Below are positions 1-11,722 of a stretch of 64,000 bases of DNA, in pieces. The translations under genes and the position numbers were made by a program. Source of the stretch: Cyclina sinensis (Eukaryota > Mollusca > Bivalvia > Venerida > Veneridae); assembly GCA_012932295.1 (NCBI GenBank), contig JAAONU010000123.1:6510001-6574000 (forward strand), in the 5' to 3' direction. The stretch's first letter is position 1; the number at the start of each line of letters is the position of its first letter. Under the pieces are notes generated by a model. The model saw only the letters and a program-made list of their open reading frames with translations. It was not told where the DNA came from and made no database searches.

Positions 1-1147
1 TTCGAATTTCATGTCTATTTTTTGTTAAACATTGTGGATTTTTTTGTTTATTTTCATGAACAGTTTGCTGCAGACCGGAATATATACAACAAGAACTTTT
101 TGTTAAGTAAACATTATAATTCTTCAATTCTATGTGCGATATTATAACATTTCACTCGTACGAGAGCTGCAGGGCCTTAACTGAGACCTCATTCAAGGCA
201 CTGGTCTGTGTGGCAGTTTATGAAAAGTACAAAAAAAAGCAAAAATAAACAAAAAACAACAACAACGACAAAATAACGATATAGTGATTACAATAATTTG
301 CTAAAGACGACTTATGTTTATCAACTATTTAACACGAAAATCGGAGGAAATGGTAGTGAAGGTTGTCGTCATCTGCATTTAAGTCATGTCTAACACAGAC
401 GATCAGAACAGTAAACTTTGGCCTTGTTCGTCTGACGAATGCCACTGATACACTGTGTCAAATAAAGAAACAAGCAACTAGGGCGCAAGTTTCGTTTGAA
501 GAACTTTAGTCTTTTGGTTAATCAAAACTAATAGCACAAACGCACATGTCTGTTCGCAGCATGAAACAACCAATTTGCTCAAAGCAGATTTCTCCATTAA
601 TATATACTATAGTTTAATCTTATTTGCCTCTATAAAGTTAGATCGGACATAAAACTATTCGTAGTAAATATTTTAAAAAATATTGTCAGAAATATAAATC
701 GCCGCACGCTCCTTTATTAACAAGTTACATATTAATTATGAATATAAGATTAGTTAAAACAAAAGCTGTCACAGGGCTAATAATCAACTAATGACGTCCA
801 CATTATCCTTTAATTATCCGCCACTCATCAGCTCTAAATAGTTCACGTGCAGCAGTGACATCCCAGCATGCAACCGCTCATATATCAGATTAATCGGTAA
901 TAGCCGTATCTTTCCGATTAACACATAGGTGCAAGATGTTGTGTTAATAAATCGGTGGTCTTTAATGTGAAATTAACAGTTTCTTTGTTATGTTGTGATT
1001 TATTTCGTGGCAAAAAACGAAAACGTGTGAATTTTTCAAACTGATTAAATGCAGACTGGTAGCAATTTAAAAAACTAACTGTAACCAGGAAACAAAAGTA
1101 ACTAGTCAAATTATAGTACTAGTAGAAGTAGTAGTAATAACAATGAA

Positions 1148-1222
1148 GAGGATAATCATCATCGTTGTCATCACCACCACCATCATCATTATCATCACCA
1201 TCATCACCATCATCATCGTATA
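1148..1222 (+). repeat. ATC/ACC trinucleotide microsatellite, copy A
   Basis: An impure run of ATC, ACC and ATT triplets. The matching position in copy B is a clearly longer tract (20,735-20,870), so the tract changed length after duplication. Asp-rich frames across it are artefacts of the triplets. Confidence 0.85.
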
Positions 1223-1888
1223 CGTCATGAATGATGCGGATAATTAGCTTTTGTTGCCCATTACCCATTAAACCCATCTTTGCGGAAGACCAGAATAACA
1301 TTAAAGTATTGTCAGTGTAGCGTTTTGATGTTTATTTGACAAGAAGAGGTATTAATGTTCTTGAAAATATAAAAAGCGATATTTATAGGTAATTCAATTT
1401 TGTGTATCTTTAGGTCACACAGTGAAAAAAGAACAACAATTTTGAACTAAACACTTGCTTTTACTAATAACGAAGCCTTTGATTGCATGTAATACACTCC
1501 TGATATTTTCCCGGCCCAGATGCAAGAATCATTTTTTCAACGTTAACCTTTGTTCCTTCTGTAATCAATCGAAACAATAATACTTTCCTAAATTTGAAAA
1601 CATAAGATTTAGAATAATTCAACATTCTTTCATTTGTTGAAACAGATAAATGCATTTTTTCATACTGTCTCATTCAAACGAGTTCTATAAACAGTTTTTG
1701 ACCAGAACGGATGATAACCTCCCGACAGGGTCGAGTAATAGAAGTACGAATTTTAAGACTATCGTAATACCAATTCAGCGGAAAACCACTGCTTTTAGGA
1801 GCTTATTTTGGTTGAAAAAAAGAAAACTTGTATTGTATTTTCATTTTTGATATTTTATATCGAAAGCGTTTTTACCTTAAGCATGGTC

Positions 1889-1891
<3 letters not shown>

Positions 1892-1926
<35 letters not shown>
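1892..1926 (+). repeat. (GA)n microsatellite, copy A
   Basis: About 17 uninterrupted GA units. The copy B equivalent at 21,525-21,549 is shorter and interrupted by a C. Confidence 0.9.
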
Positions 1927-1927
<1 letters not shown>

Positions 1928-2389
1928 ATAAAAGCTGGAAAATGTTAGTCTCTCATGGTCACCTGATTTCTTTTTGATAGCAGTGCATAAGTGCATAAAG
2001 CGTAACTTTGTTAAAACCTAATCGAGAAACAATTTTAAATATATCTGTTAATCATAATGTTGGTCGCAGTTGTTTTTATTTTTAAAGATATAACTAAAAT
2101 ATTTCATTATTTTACATCTCTTTTGAAAGATAAGTTTATGATATAGTTAAATTTGTAATTGAAAAATAATTTAGACCCAAAGAAGAAAAAAAACAAAACA
2201 AGAAAAAAACAAAAACAAAAAGAAAACAATAAAAAACAACAACAACAGACAAACGGCATTTGAAATCAACACAACAACAACAACATAACAACAACAAAAC
2301 ATAACAAAACATACCCTGCTTGATTTTACCTTGTTTTCTATTTTAATTATTTGACTTAATATATGGTCCATTGTTCAATTTTCCGAAAT

Positions 2390-2476
2390 CTAGCCGACCT
2401 TGTTTGTTAAGGTTTTAGTTTTACTTCCGCGTTCCTAAACTGAGGGGACTTGCAGAAGAAAAGAATACTTTTTGAG
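2390..2476 (+). promoter_or_regulatory. Probable promoter / 5' non-coding exon of TRIM-like gene A
   Basis: The segment ends in a strong donor (TTTGAG|GTAAGA, donor at 2477). It is paired by position with the acceptor at 3211-3212, just before the coding exon. The same arrangement is kept in copy B (donor at 22,037, acceptor at 22,755). An ETS-like core, ACTTCCGC, lies at 2423-2430 and is kept at 21,982-21,989. The transcription start is not determinable by eye; the exon's left edge is a guess. A 5'UTR exon followed by a ~734 bp intron is the simplest reading. Confidence 0.45.
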
Positions 2477-2627
2477 GTAAGAATATTTATATAAAAACTT
2501 CTTTTTTTTGAAATACATGTGTCTTATAAAGAATCTCATCAGCGTTGTCATGTATGAATGAAATATCTCTTGAGTTTTAAGTATTAGCGTTACGATATGC
2601 ACGGTTAGAGGTAGTTAACTATATTGG

Positions 2628-2879
2628 GTGAGTGCCAAATGGCTGGCGAAAAATGTTTCCTACGGTGAATTTCCAAAATTTCTTTTAACTTCAGTAGCTT
2701 ATATCACGGATTTAACGAAATTAAAGAGATATAAGGTCATCAAAGCTTCATTTAAAACGTATTTTACCACGACACTTACGAAACGCCCCCAGTTATCTGA
2801 AGCGGGTATAATTGCACGTTCTCGTTTAATGTTAATGTATGTCAGAGTCATAGAAACAGTAAATAAACGTTTTTATTAA
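2628..2879 (+). other. Open frame inside the 5' intron of TRIM-like gene A
   Basis: An 83-codon open stretch without an ATG at its beginning. The same reading frame persists in copy B, with an in-frame 3-nt difference in the middle (VIKASFKT here, VIKAFKT there). Copy A has one extra A in a poly-A run near 2650, which takes the upstream ATG seen in copy B out of frame. No domain recognised. It may be a remnant of an exon or coincidence at low divergence. Confidence 0.2.
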
Positions 2880-3214
2880 TTATAATACTGAAGTGAACTA
2901 GTGCAAAGCTAGAGGTTGGGAAGGAATGGAGTCGGGGATGTAGGTGGGTGACGAGAAGACACATTTTTAAATACCAAGTTTTGTTGAATATTTCATTCCA
3001 AAATCGAAAGACCTTTTATATTTATTTCATGACTATGTCTGCTTAAAGATAATTCAAGAAATTGTACATAATTATTCTGTAGTATAAATTTCATTAGGTC
3101 GTTTTCATTAAAGTAATTAAACTTAAGAAACATACATGTAAAACTAAAAATAATTGTTTTATATAAAATCCTGTTGCTTATGTTTAGTATACTTTTTAAT
3201 TTTTATCATCAGCA

Positions 3215-4996
3215 ATGGAGGTTTCTCGCAAAAGAACGAAGGAAAAAAAATTCGCGGCGTCACGTGATTCTGCAGACGACTTCGAGCTGCATTGTCTTCC
3301 TTGTGAGAGATATGGTATCCGGATACCAGCATTTGGTTATTGCAAAAACTGCAATGAACACCTCTGTGAAGCCTGCTACAAGAACCACAGAAAACCAGCA
3401 CCATGTCGTAATCACGTATTGCTGGATAAAGACACTATGCCACAGACACTAAGTGTACTAACTCTGCCAGATGATTTCGACACTTGTCCCGATCACGAAG
3501 ACGAACTTGAATTTTATTGCAGGGATCATAATTCAATTGTCTGTAATATTTGTGTGACAATTGATCACAGGGTTTGCAAAATTGACTACATACCCAAACT
3601 TTCCAAACATTTAGAAGAAGATGATGAGCTTGAAAGAATATTGACAGAACTAAAGGCATTGCAACATAAATGCAAATCTAAAGTCAAATCAGCGGAAAAA
3701 AGTAAAAATAATGTGTCCAAAGCACGTGCCAAAATTTTTGCAGATATCCAAATATTTCGCAAAGAAATAAATGTTCGTTTGGATGAAATGGAACGCAAAG
3801 TGAAGGAAGAAGCTAACAGTATAATGACAGACGAGCAGAAAAGACTTGAGGACGTATTGAAAGTCAGTGAGGATGTGAGAAAAAGGACTGAACATCTCGA
3901 GTCATTGTTGGACACGCTACTTCAGAGAAAACAATTTAACCGTCTCTTTACTGAAATGAAAAAAGCAAAGCCAAAATACGACGAATTAGTAGCTACTGAA
4001 AGTCAGCTTCAAACAGAAGACGATTTACAATTAGTCGGATTCGTAAAGAATCAGGCAATCCTTGAAGTGCTGAAGGATTCGACCGAGATGGGAAAACTGG
4101 TGTCGACAGGTGCAGCGAAAGGACGACGGTCTGTAGATACGAATGTACCTTCACAGGATAAGACTGTAGTATTAGAGCATATTGGAGGTATCAATGTTGC
4201 ATGTGCTTCAGATGAAAAGAATTGCGATATTACTGGAATGGCAGTAATACCGCCGAATAAAATTGTTGTCTGTGACAGTAATAATCGCACAGTGAAGTGT
4301 TTCAATACACAAGAAAACAAACTAGAATCCAAAATTGAGTTAAATTCTTATCCATTTGACGTAGCAGTAATTGCACAAAACAAACTTGCCGTTACAGTAC
4401 CAGGTGAAAACTGCATCTTTATCCTTTCCTTTGTAGACAGACGCATTGCTATAGATCGTCGGCTTGACATCGGTGTACACTGCCGGGGAATCGCCTACTG
4501 TCAAAATAAACTGGTTGTATCTTGTAATTTTAATCCAGGAAAAGTTCTTATAATTGATTTAAGTGGCAAATTAATAAATACTTTTTCAGAAGACCAGTTC
4601 AGTATCCCTGGGTACGTTGCTGTTGATAGAGACGATAGGTACATATACGTAAGTGACTCTGGTTACGACAAACGTGCTGTATACAAACTTGACTGGCAGG
4701 GAAGGGTTGTAGGCAAGTTCAGAGAAGAGTGGTATGAATATCAACGAGGATTACAGGAGTTAGATGATGGCACATTTCTTGTGTGCTCACATATAAACAA
4801 CAACAACAATATTGTAAGAATGTCAAGCAGCTGTAAGACATGCAAGGTCACTGGTCATGAAAACTTTGGAACATCTTATCCACAAGCTATATGCTATTCA
4901 AAAGAAGAACGTACGCTGTATGTGATTTATGCTAAGGAATATTCTGGTCTAGCAAGCTTTATCAAAATGTTCAAAGTAGCTTGGTTATTAATATAG
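3215..4996 (+). CDS. TRIM-like B-box / coiled-coil / NHL-like protein, copy A
   Basis: A 593-residue protein encoded in one exon. The N-terminal part has two B-box zinc-binding modules. The first (residues ~27-67) uses C27, C30, C43, C46, C51, C54 and a trailing Cys/His pair (C64, H67). The second (91-121) has the B-box 2 pattern CPDH (91-94), C102/H105, C110/C113 and H118. Residues ~130-265 are charged, heptad-like coiled coil. Residues ~335-590 form repeated strands of the NHL/beta-propeller type (e.g. 'DITGMAVIPPNKIVV', 'GYVAVDRDDRYIYVS'). No RING precedes the B-boxes, so E3 ligase activity cannot be assumed. TRIM proteins of this layout are numerous in bivalves and often proposed for innate immunity or ubiquitin-related scaffolding; that role is inference here. 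The start follows directly after a splice acceptor (3211-3212), supporting a single coding exon. Intact, and paralogous to 22,759-24,531; the C-termini differ (WLLI here, WST there). Confidence 0.85.
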   Translation: MEVSRKRTKEKKFAASRDSADDFELHCLPCERYGIRIPAFGYCKNCNEHLCEACYKNHRKPAPCRNHVLLDKDTMPQTLSVLTLPDDFDTCPDHEDELEFYCRDHNSIVCNICVTIDHRVCKIDYIPKLSKHLEEDDELERILTELKALQHKCKSKVKSAEKSKNNVSKARAKIFADIQIFRKEINVRLDEMERKVKEEANSIMTDEQKRLEDVLKVSEDVRKRTEHLESLLDTLLQRKQFNRLFTEMKKAKPKYDELVATESQLQTEDDLQLVGFVKNQAILEVLKDSTEMGKLVSTGAAKGRRSVDTNVPSQDKTVVLEHIGGINVACASDEKNCDITGMAVIPPNKIVVCDSNNRTVKCFNTQENKLESKIELNSYPFDVAVIAQNKLAVTVPGENCIFILSFVDRRIAIDRRLDIGVHCRGIAYCQNKLVVSCNFNPGKVLIIDLSGKLINTFSEDQFSIPGYVAVDRDDRYIYVSDSGYDKRAVYKLDWQGRVVGKFREEWYEYQRGLQELDDGTFLVCSHINNNNNIVRMSSSCKTCKVTGHENFGTSYPQAICYSKEERTLYVIYAKEYSGLASFIKMFKVAWLLI

Positions 4997-5147
4997 GAAC
5001 TTTATACAGCCAGAATACGGAGTGTCTAAATTCCAAAACTTATAAAACTGTTCACAGTTGCTCAGCACTTAAACTATATTCTTGAGTAAAATGCTTTACC
5101 AAGAGGACTAGTTTTTTTATGGTGATACATTCATTTAACTGGATGGC

Positions 5148-5153
5148 AATAAA
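5148..5153 (+). terminator. Candidate poly(A) signal, TRIM-like gene A
   Basis: AATAAA about 150 nt after the stop codon, kept at the equivalent place in copy B (24,678-24,683). Confidence 0.45.
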
Positions 5154-5340
5154 TCTCTCTAGAGAAAACATCCTCGGAGAAACATTGTTTAAGCCATCGT
5201 TTATTATTTAAGCTTTTACCCTTTTCACTATATATGCTTAGAACAAACCAATACAATCATCTAAAGAGAGAGGTATCTGTAGTATTGAAATGTTATTATG
5301 AGGAATACTGTTAAATGCTATTTTCTGAAGAAGTAAAAAT

Positions 5341-6785
5341 GTCTGTCTCTTGATCTAAAATCATTTTCACACTAACGTCATGTTTTAAATATATATCAAA
5401 AGATTTTTTACTGTAACAGTACAACAGAATGTAAGCAAAGAGCAGTATTTGTTTTTTGTTTCTTGTTTTGATAGGGTGTCTTTGTAGAAAAATAGATTTG
5501 GTAAGGAATTTCCTATTTTATGTAAAAACGTTTGTAATACATTTGTACGTCTCTTTGGTCCTAATACAATGCGAAGGAAAAGCATTTTTTAAATCCAAGA
5601 AAATAAAAAGAACAAGGAAAATTCAAATGGACTTGAGTCCATTTGAGTGTACGGTTTTTATTGTATTTTAAGGAACCTTAAGCTAAGCATTTTATTTTGT
5701 TTGCAGATGCCAATAAAAGGGAATTTAATATATATCTTTAAATTGAAGACCTGCCTGTTCAGATATATTATAACTAAGGTAATGCGCATTTTCGAAGATC
5801 AACAAACAACATATTTGTTCAACTTTTTATTTCCATATACTTCTTGATGCTTATGGTGATAATTATGATACTGAAACATTGTTTGTTTTGTTAAGTAACA
5901 AAATAACATGAATTTCATGGAATAACATGCTTGAACATAATAACAAACATGCTTGAATAGAATAACAAAAATACTTGTAATATCAATTATAATAATAAAC
6001 TATGACCATGCTTTGATTACTTTGATATAATTCAACATAATGACCAGGTGAGATACAGTCCCTTATTACTATGCTTCTGATCTGTCATACATGTATATGA
6101 AATTTCAAAGGTAATACATTAAGATGAGGTGAAGCAATTCTAAATATTTCTAAGGGTTTTGTTCATATTCATAGCAAAACAGTATGATGGTCCTATATTA
6201 ATGCACATTTTGGTAATAGGTGCTATTACTGCACTAACAATATATTTTAGACACAATATTATTAAAAATTGAAACAGTGTAACACTAAACTGAACAATAG
6301 GAAAAAGTGAATTAGCAGTTCATTGATATTTTAGTGCCTTTTCATCACTTGTATCAATACTTGTAATGACATAATGAGTTATAATGAAAAATGTCAGTAA
6401 AATGTTATAATTATAAGAAGGGTGATGTGATGTTTCCTTTTCTAGATAGAACATTTTTATACTCTTAGCTTTTGCCTTGAGTATCTCTAATGGGTTACAG
6501 AGGAAGTATTATGTTTGTTACAAATTAACAAAGGACCAGGCTTTGAGATAGCAAATGTACAGTACAAGGTCATTTCAAGATATCTGCAGGCTGATTTTCT
6601 TAATTTCATCTAATTCTTGTCAGATATTTCGAGGTAGGTAAAGCTGAAGGAGGTTAAATTTGCATATATGTAAATCACTAAATTTTGAAACTCTACTTAG
6701 AGCCACCTATGCTATTCCACCTTGGAAAATGTCACCGCAAATATCTATGCATGCTGTCTTTAATGACTGACACTTTATGTATTCT
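5341..6785. other. AT-rich non-coding stretch
   Basis: No convincing coding or structured repeat was seen. Open frames here (for example 5,456-5,847) are short, low-complexity and lack homology that I recognise. Confidence 0.5.
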
Positions 6786-6789
6786 TACA

Positions 6790-7420
6790 CCAAAAGATAT
6801 AGGCAGGGGCAGTTGTGTCCGCTGGACCATAATTCTTGTTTTTGGCATAATGAATTGGACTGTTATTTATTGGCGGAGGGATATTAGAAATATTTCTCCG
6901 TCCGTCCATCCCAAATTTGTCCGGAGCAAAACTCCAAAAGTACTTGAGCGATTTTGTTCAAACTTCATACACTGAAAGAGCACATTAAGATAAAGTGCAT
7001 TTTGTAAGAACAATAACTCTATCTTGTCTACTTTTAGAGTTATTCCCCTATACCAGATTTACTTGGAAAACATTGTCCGAAGCATAACTCCAAAAGTGCT
7101 TGAGGGATTTTCTTCAAACTTCATACTCTGACAGAGCACATTGGGTAAAAGTGCAGTGAACAAGAACAATGACTTCACCTTGCTTACTTTTAAAGTTATT
7201 CCCCTTTATCAGATTTACTTGAATAACTTTGTCCGAAGCATAACTCCAAAAGTACTTGAGCGATTTACTTCAAACTTAATTCACTGACATAACACATTGG
7301 GTGAAAGTACAGTTTGTAAGAACAATAACTCTACCTTGCCTACCTTTAGAGTTATTCCTCTTTATCAGATTCACATGAAAAACTTTTCCGAAGCATAACT
7401 CCAAAAGTACTGGAGCGCAT
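6790..7420. mobile_element. Pearl/HINE-like element with ~156-bp internal tandem repeats
   Basis: A 'TCCGTCCGTCC' tract at about 6,897 is followed by four diverged tandem units. The anchor 'ACTCCAAAAGT' or a close variant occurs at about 6,931, 7,087, 7,243 and 7,398 (period ~156). The unit also contains 'TAGAGTTATTCC'. A non-coding element with a GTCCGTCC head and an internal minisatellite is typical of bivalve pearl / Helentron-associated repeats. Termini are unclear. Confidence 0.5.
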
Positions 7421-8099
7421 TATTACATTTAGTTATTGAAGGTAAAACCTTCAGGTAACTTCTTCCCGGCGGGGGGATTAACCATGTGTTACATGGCTCT
7501 TGTTGGTTTTATTTCAATTGGTGTATGCTCGTTGTCTTTGTGTATTACCCCTACTTTTGGATTCTTGACTGTATCATCTGAATGTCGTTTTCTGTATGGC
7601 TACCTACTCGTACTCTGTTTAACAGTGATGCACATCAGCAAAATAAAATGAACAGCAGTAATTTTCTTTTCCATGTGTGGACAATAACGGTAACAAATCT
7701 GGCCTATATAATAATGCATTTTTCGTATGAATGTTGAAGTTGTAACCTAAAATTAAGTTTACAGGAGCTTAAATGATATATTTTTGGAACAAATTATTCA
7801 AATTGCCACTAAATATATAAAAAGGTTCAAACAATATTGACATGAAAACCAATTTTTTATTATTATCTCCCTTGACTCCACTATTCGGGCACCTGCTATG
7901 TACAGAGTATTTACGATAACCCGCTATGATTTTGTTATTACGATGCTTATTCTCAAAATGAAACACAACCTTAATAGTAAAATTGACTTCATCAATTAAG
8001 TTAAGCTACTTCACCCTTTGCAGAAATCCTAGACATAAAACCTCCCTATAAATTGTATATATACACACTGGAGCATAACGTCCAGATATAGTTTCGGTT
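7421..8099. other. Non-coding stretch
   Basis: AT-rich. A 71-codon open frame at 7,436-7,651 is hydrophobic but has no recognisable family and adjoins repeat sequence, so I do not call it. Confidence 0.4.
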
Positions 8100-8217
8100 T
8101 TGGGGATATTTGTGCACTTTCATTGGTTGTTTAAAAGTTCATTGTAAAGGTCAATATCATAAATCTACTGGTGTGAAGTAACGGTAGTGAATTCATTTAG
8201 CTGCTGAGGGAGCGTAT
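8100..8217 (-). mobile_element. Diverged terminal fragment of the 52.6-kb inverted-repeat element family
   Basis: Read on the minus strand from 8,217, this closely follows the left end of the element at 52,651-53,289. The terminal block (CTCCCTCAGCAGCT against CTCCCTTAGCAGCT) comes first, then 'CACTACCGTTACTTCACAC', then 'ATGATATTGACC', then 'CCAATGAAAGTG'. The other end was not found nearby, so this is a fragment or a solo end. Confidence 0.6.
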
Positions 8218-8813
8218 ATGCAGACATAATCAATATTACTAGACAGTCACGTGATTCTGTCCGAGAATTTTCGGAAGAACACAACATCCGAATCAAACAT
8301 TCGCAGATTGATTCAACAGGTAGTACATCGTAAAAGTACGTAATTCTTCGGCAATAATCGGATCTTCTAATAGCCAATCAAAACTTAGACTAACATAATA
8401 TTGGATAACGCCAACCCCGCTCCAATTGTACCTATAGGAATATAATACCGGCAATTTTACGTACAGAAAAAGGATAAAAGACACAGTATTCAGAATTGTA
8501 CATATTCAGAAGTGTACACGCTGTCGTTCTTTAATAGAATATGATTTAAATATTTTGTATAGATCTTTTTTCAGTTACAGTCAATCCTGTGATTTATCCC
8601 TTTCTCTGTAACTTACTCTTCTATTCATCAGCGATTTCTAACAATATTATACAATAAACTCTAACTCTACAAAAAGAACTATTGTGGAATCCTTAAGCAC
8701 ATGAATTCTTTTTGTATTTTGACAATGGTTGCATTAAAATGCAATTAGTAGGAAAACTACCTTAAATTATAATGAAAAGCTTTTTAACTCATCACAATTT
8801 TCATTCAAATTTG

Positions 8814-9195
8814 TGTGTCGCCTGCTACGAAGTAGCCGCGACTTACAGGGATCAGTTCTCCGTCGTCTGTCTGCCCGTTTGTCTGTCCGTCATAAAACTT
8901 GTCCGGACTACTCCTCAGAAACTACTGGTGCAATTTCATCCAAACTTTATAGGAATGATCAGTACCAAGTGTAGTTGTGCATATCACCGGCATTTTCCAG
9001 TTCAATGATTTTTGTCAGAGTCATGTCTCTTTAATGATTTTTATTTTTAAAGTTTGTCCGGACTACTTCTCTTATACTACTAATGCAGTCAGAAAGAAAT
9101 GTTACAGAATTGATCGGCACCTCAATTTACATTTCCAACAAACTGTCCAATCACTCTCAATACAACTGCTTAATTGGCTATCATCAGGCGACACA
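8814..9195. mobile_element. MITE-like element with 11-bp perfect terminal inverted repeats
   Basis: TGTGTCGCCTG at 8,814-8,824 is matched in inverse by CAGGCGACACA at 9,185-9,195. The ~380-bp interior contains 'GTCTGTCCGTC' and a duplicated 'TTGTCCGGACTACT' segment (near 8,900 and 9,055). Non-coding. Confidence 0.65.
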
Positions 9196-9199
9196 TGTG

Positions 9200-11720
9200 A
9201 TCACTGATCGCTCTTGTTATTTCTTGCAGACCCCCATCACAACTTAATGAATACATGTTTTACATTGAGGTATATTGACTTTTAAGGTAGTTTCGCAGAA
9301 TTATGATCTGGTTACTTTGCACGTTATTTCAGATTTTGGTTTCGTTTAAATATCTGTCGGTCACGCTCAGTGTACAATATGGAAAATACAATTCTTGTAT
9401 AATGTAAGAAACTGCACTTTTGTGTAAAATATTTTTTTTAAATATATTGAATGGTTTAAATAATGTTGTTTATCCTTTATGCCTTTTACAACTGACTTTT
9501 ATATAGTTCGACAAAATATTCCCGATATTATTGAAAATGTGGGAAATAAGAAGTATACATATTTTATACATTTTATAGATATACATATAGTTATTTTCCA
9601 CTACTGCTTAAAATGTTGATTAGAAGACGGGGTGAACTGTAAAGTGTGCCTTACTAAAGATTTTTGTGACCTTGCTCCCCGAATGATTGACAGTGTTTTC
9701 GGCGTATACTTGGAATTTTATTTCACGTAGCAGTTTTTCTTCTGACATTTGACTACACCCTTTTAAATCTACCGTTTAAAAGCGTGTTTCATGTTTTATT
9801 TCAAGTTCGTAGATATTGGGATAAAAAGTTTTTTCGAGAAATTCTTTGTCGTGTCTGTTGTTTATATAATGAATTTTTGTGATTTTGATGTGCTTTTCAT
9901 CTATGAAACTCGTAATTTGTAACTGCATGCCTGAAACTTTGAGCCAGCTGTGAAAGTTACTCAAATTCCCGATGCTATCTATTCTGTATTTCCTGAAAAA
10001 TAGCCAAAAGGGTTTGGTCCAAAGCAAATGTAAATTTATCCAGAATTTAGCAAAATGTTTTCTATGTTTGAAGTTTTGGGTAATTTGCAGAAAGTATGCG
10101 TGTTAACAGTTAAAATTATGAAAGGTATTTCATCTCAATTCATAGACCCACAGCATGACTCTTAAATCTTAGATTTTACCCACAAACATTAACATGTGCT
10201 CTTTTGTTATATACTTGTTTGTAAAAATATAACTGTACTTCTTTGTTATATAATGCAAATGTGAGGGGTCAGGGATCCAACAATAACAGAAAAAGTAATA
10301 GTCAAGTAATTTATGATATCTAAAATAAAATTGTTTTTTGCTAGATATCATACTTAGTAAAACACTTTGGGTAGTATAGATAACTTTGTAATTTATAAAA
10401 AGTGAAGGAAATAGCCAACAACGAGCATCTAAAAATATACCAGACAATACAGATACAATGCACTAGTGTTCCATAGTCCTGTCTTGGAATGAAAAATATA
10501 AAACTGTTCGATACAGACTTATTTCAATAAATTTAGATTACCTTTAAAAACTACGGCATCTACTTTTTCCAAAGGTTCAGGTCAAATGTATTCTCAGATA
10601 TCCAAGAACACTTACATAGTAAATAAAATCATATTCCATTAGTGACAAAATACCCTACAAAGAAACTTAGATTTACCTAGCACACTTACAAAGTGTACAT
10701 CATTTGAATACAATTATTAACAAATCTGAAATATATATGCTAGATATGCAGAGCAAACAGTTACATATTTAGTGAAAAAGAAACGTATATAGTAAGTGTT
10801 TCGTATTGGGTGTTGTTGTATTACTTGAGTTATGCAATGCCTTTAGTGCCTTAAGGTGGTCCACTGGTGACGAATTTTAGTCTTCTGCGCAGGTTTCGCG
10901 CATGGATGTTGTTAAATTGTACGTATTGTAAATTAACGTATCAATTTTGATTAGAAAGTATAAAAGAAAATTTAATTCAATTTTTTTTTTCTGCGTTGTC
11001 GCTTTTATTAAGCAAAATATTGCACAGAAAACGTCTGCTAATTCTTGTACGACAATGAGAGTTACCTCGCTTGAATTAAGACTGCTTGGCTATATCCTGG
11101 AATAGACCCCGGGGTCTAAACCAGGAGTATATATAAGGTTCATTCCGTTTTCTTTAGGTTATTATATACAAGTTTTACTCCTGTAAAAATACACAGGCTT
11201 TAATCCAGGAGATTGCCGACTGCTTTTCGTTTTATCCGAATGCAAACATTAAAACACGTTTGCAAGAAAAACAAAGAAAAAGACTTGGACATTTTGCTTA
11301 TTATGAGAAGAAAAAGATGTAAACAACAACAAGCAGTACATGTACGTATAAACTTTATCATTGTTTTGAATTTCCGTGACTTGTAGAGCTTTTTCTGAAA
11401 ACGAAAGTAGAGACTGGTAAATAATGTGTCATGTTTTGAAGTTTATTGTTGTTATTTCCTTTTTCATTTCATTTTTATCCAGTAATGAGTTAACATTAAT
11501 GGGTTTAACTGTATACACACTAGTTTTCTGCTTGGTAGTCAAAGGAAATGCCCCACCTGTCAGCCTAAAAAGAACAATTTATTCTAACAACTTTCAAAAA
11601 GTAGTAGGTAAGGCAACTTATTTGCATTTGCAAAGATCGTTTTGTTTACTCATATTGGGCCCATGTACCACACCAGTCAATTACACAGTATATGTTGTAG
11701 TTGTATTAATTTTAACCATG
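9200..11720. other. Intergenic stretch without recognised genes
   Basis: AT-rich, with short open frames on both strands (for example 9,776-10,027 and 10,169-10,447, minus) that lack recognisable motifs or splice context. Nothing is supportable beyond background. Confidence 0.4.
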
Positions 11721-11722
11721 TC

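Larger units (their letters stand above)
209..5340 (+). repeat. Segmental duplication, copy A (TRIM-like gene unit)
   Basis: This ~5.1 kb block recurs at about 19,830-24,885 in the same orientation. Similarity is continuous through upstream non-coding DNA, microsatellites, 5' exon, intron, coding exon and 3' flank, broken only by small indels. Shared landmarks include the stretch near 310-350 matching 19,890-19,930, the GA repeat, the donor site at 2477 and the acceptor at 3212. By eye the coding parts are about 90% identical. Edges are approximate. The extent of flank included argues for DNA-level duplication rather than retroposition. Confidence 0.9.

Noticed and set aside
9776..10027. Minus-strand 83-codon frame considered as a reverse transcriptase fragment
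   Set aside because: A few residues recall RT-type sequence, but no motif is in the right order.
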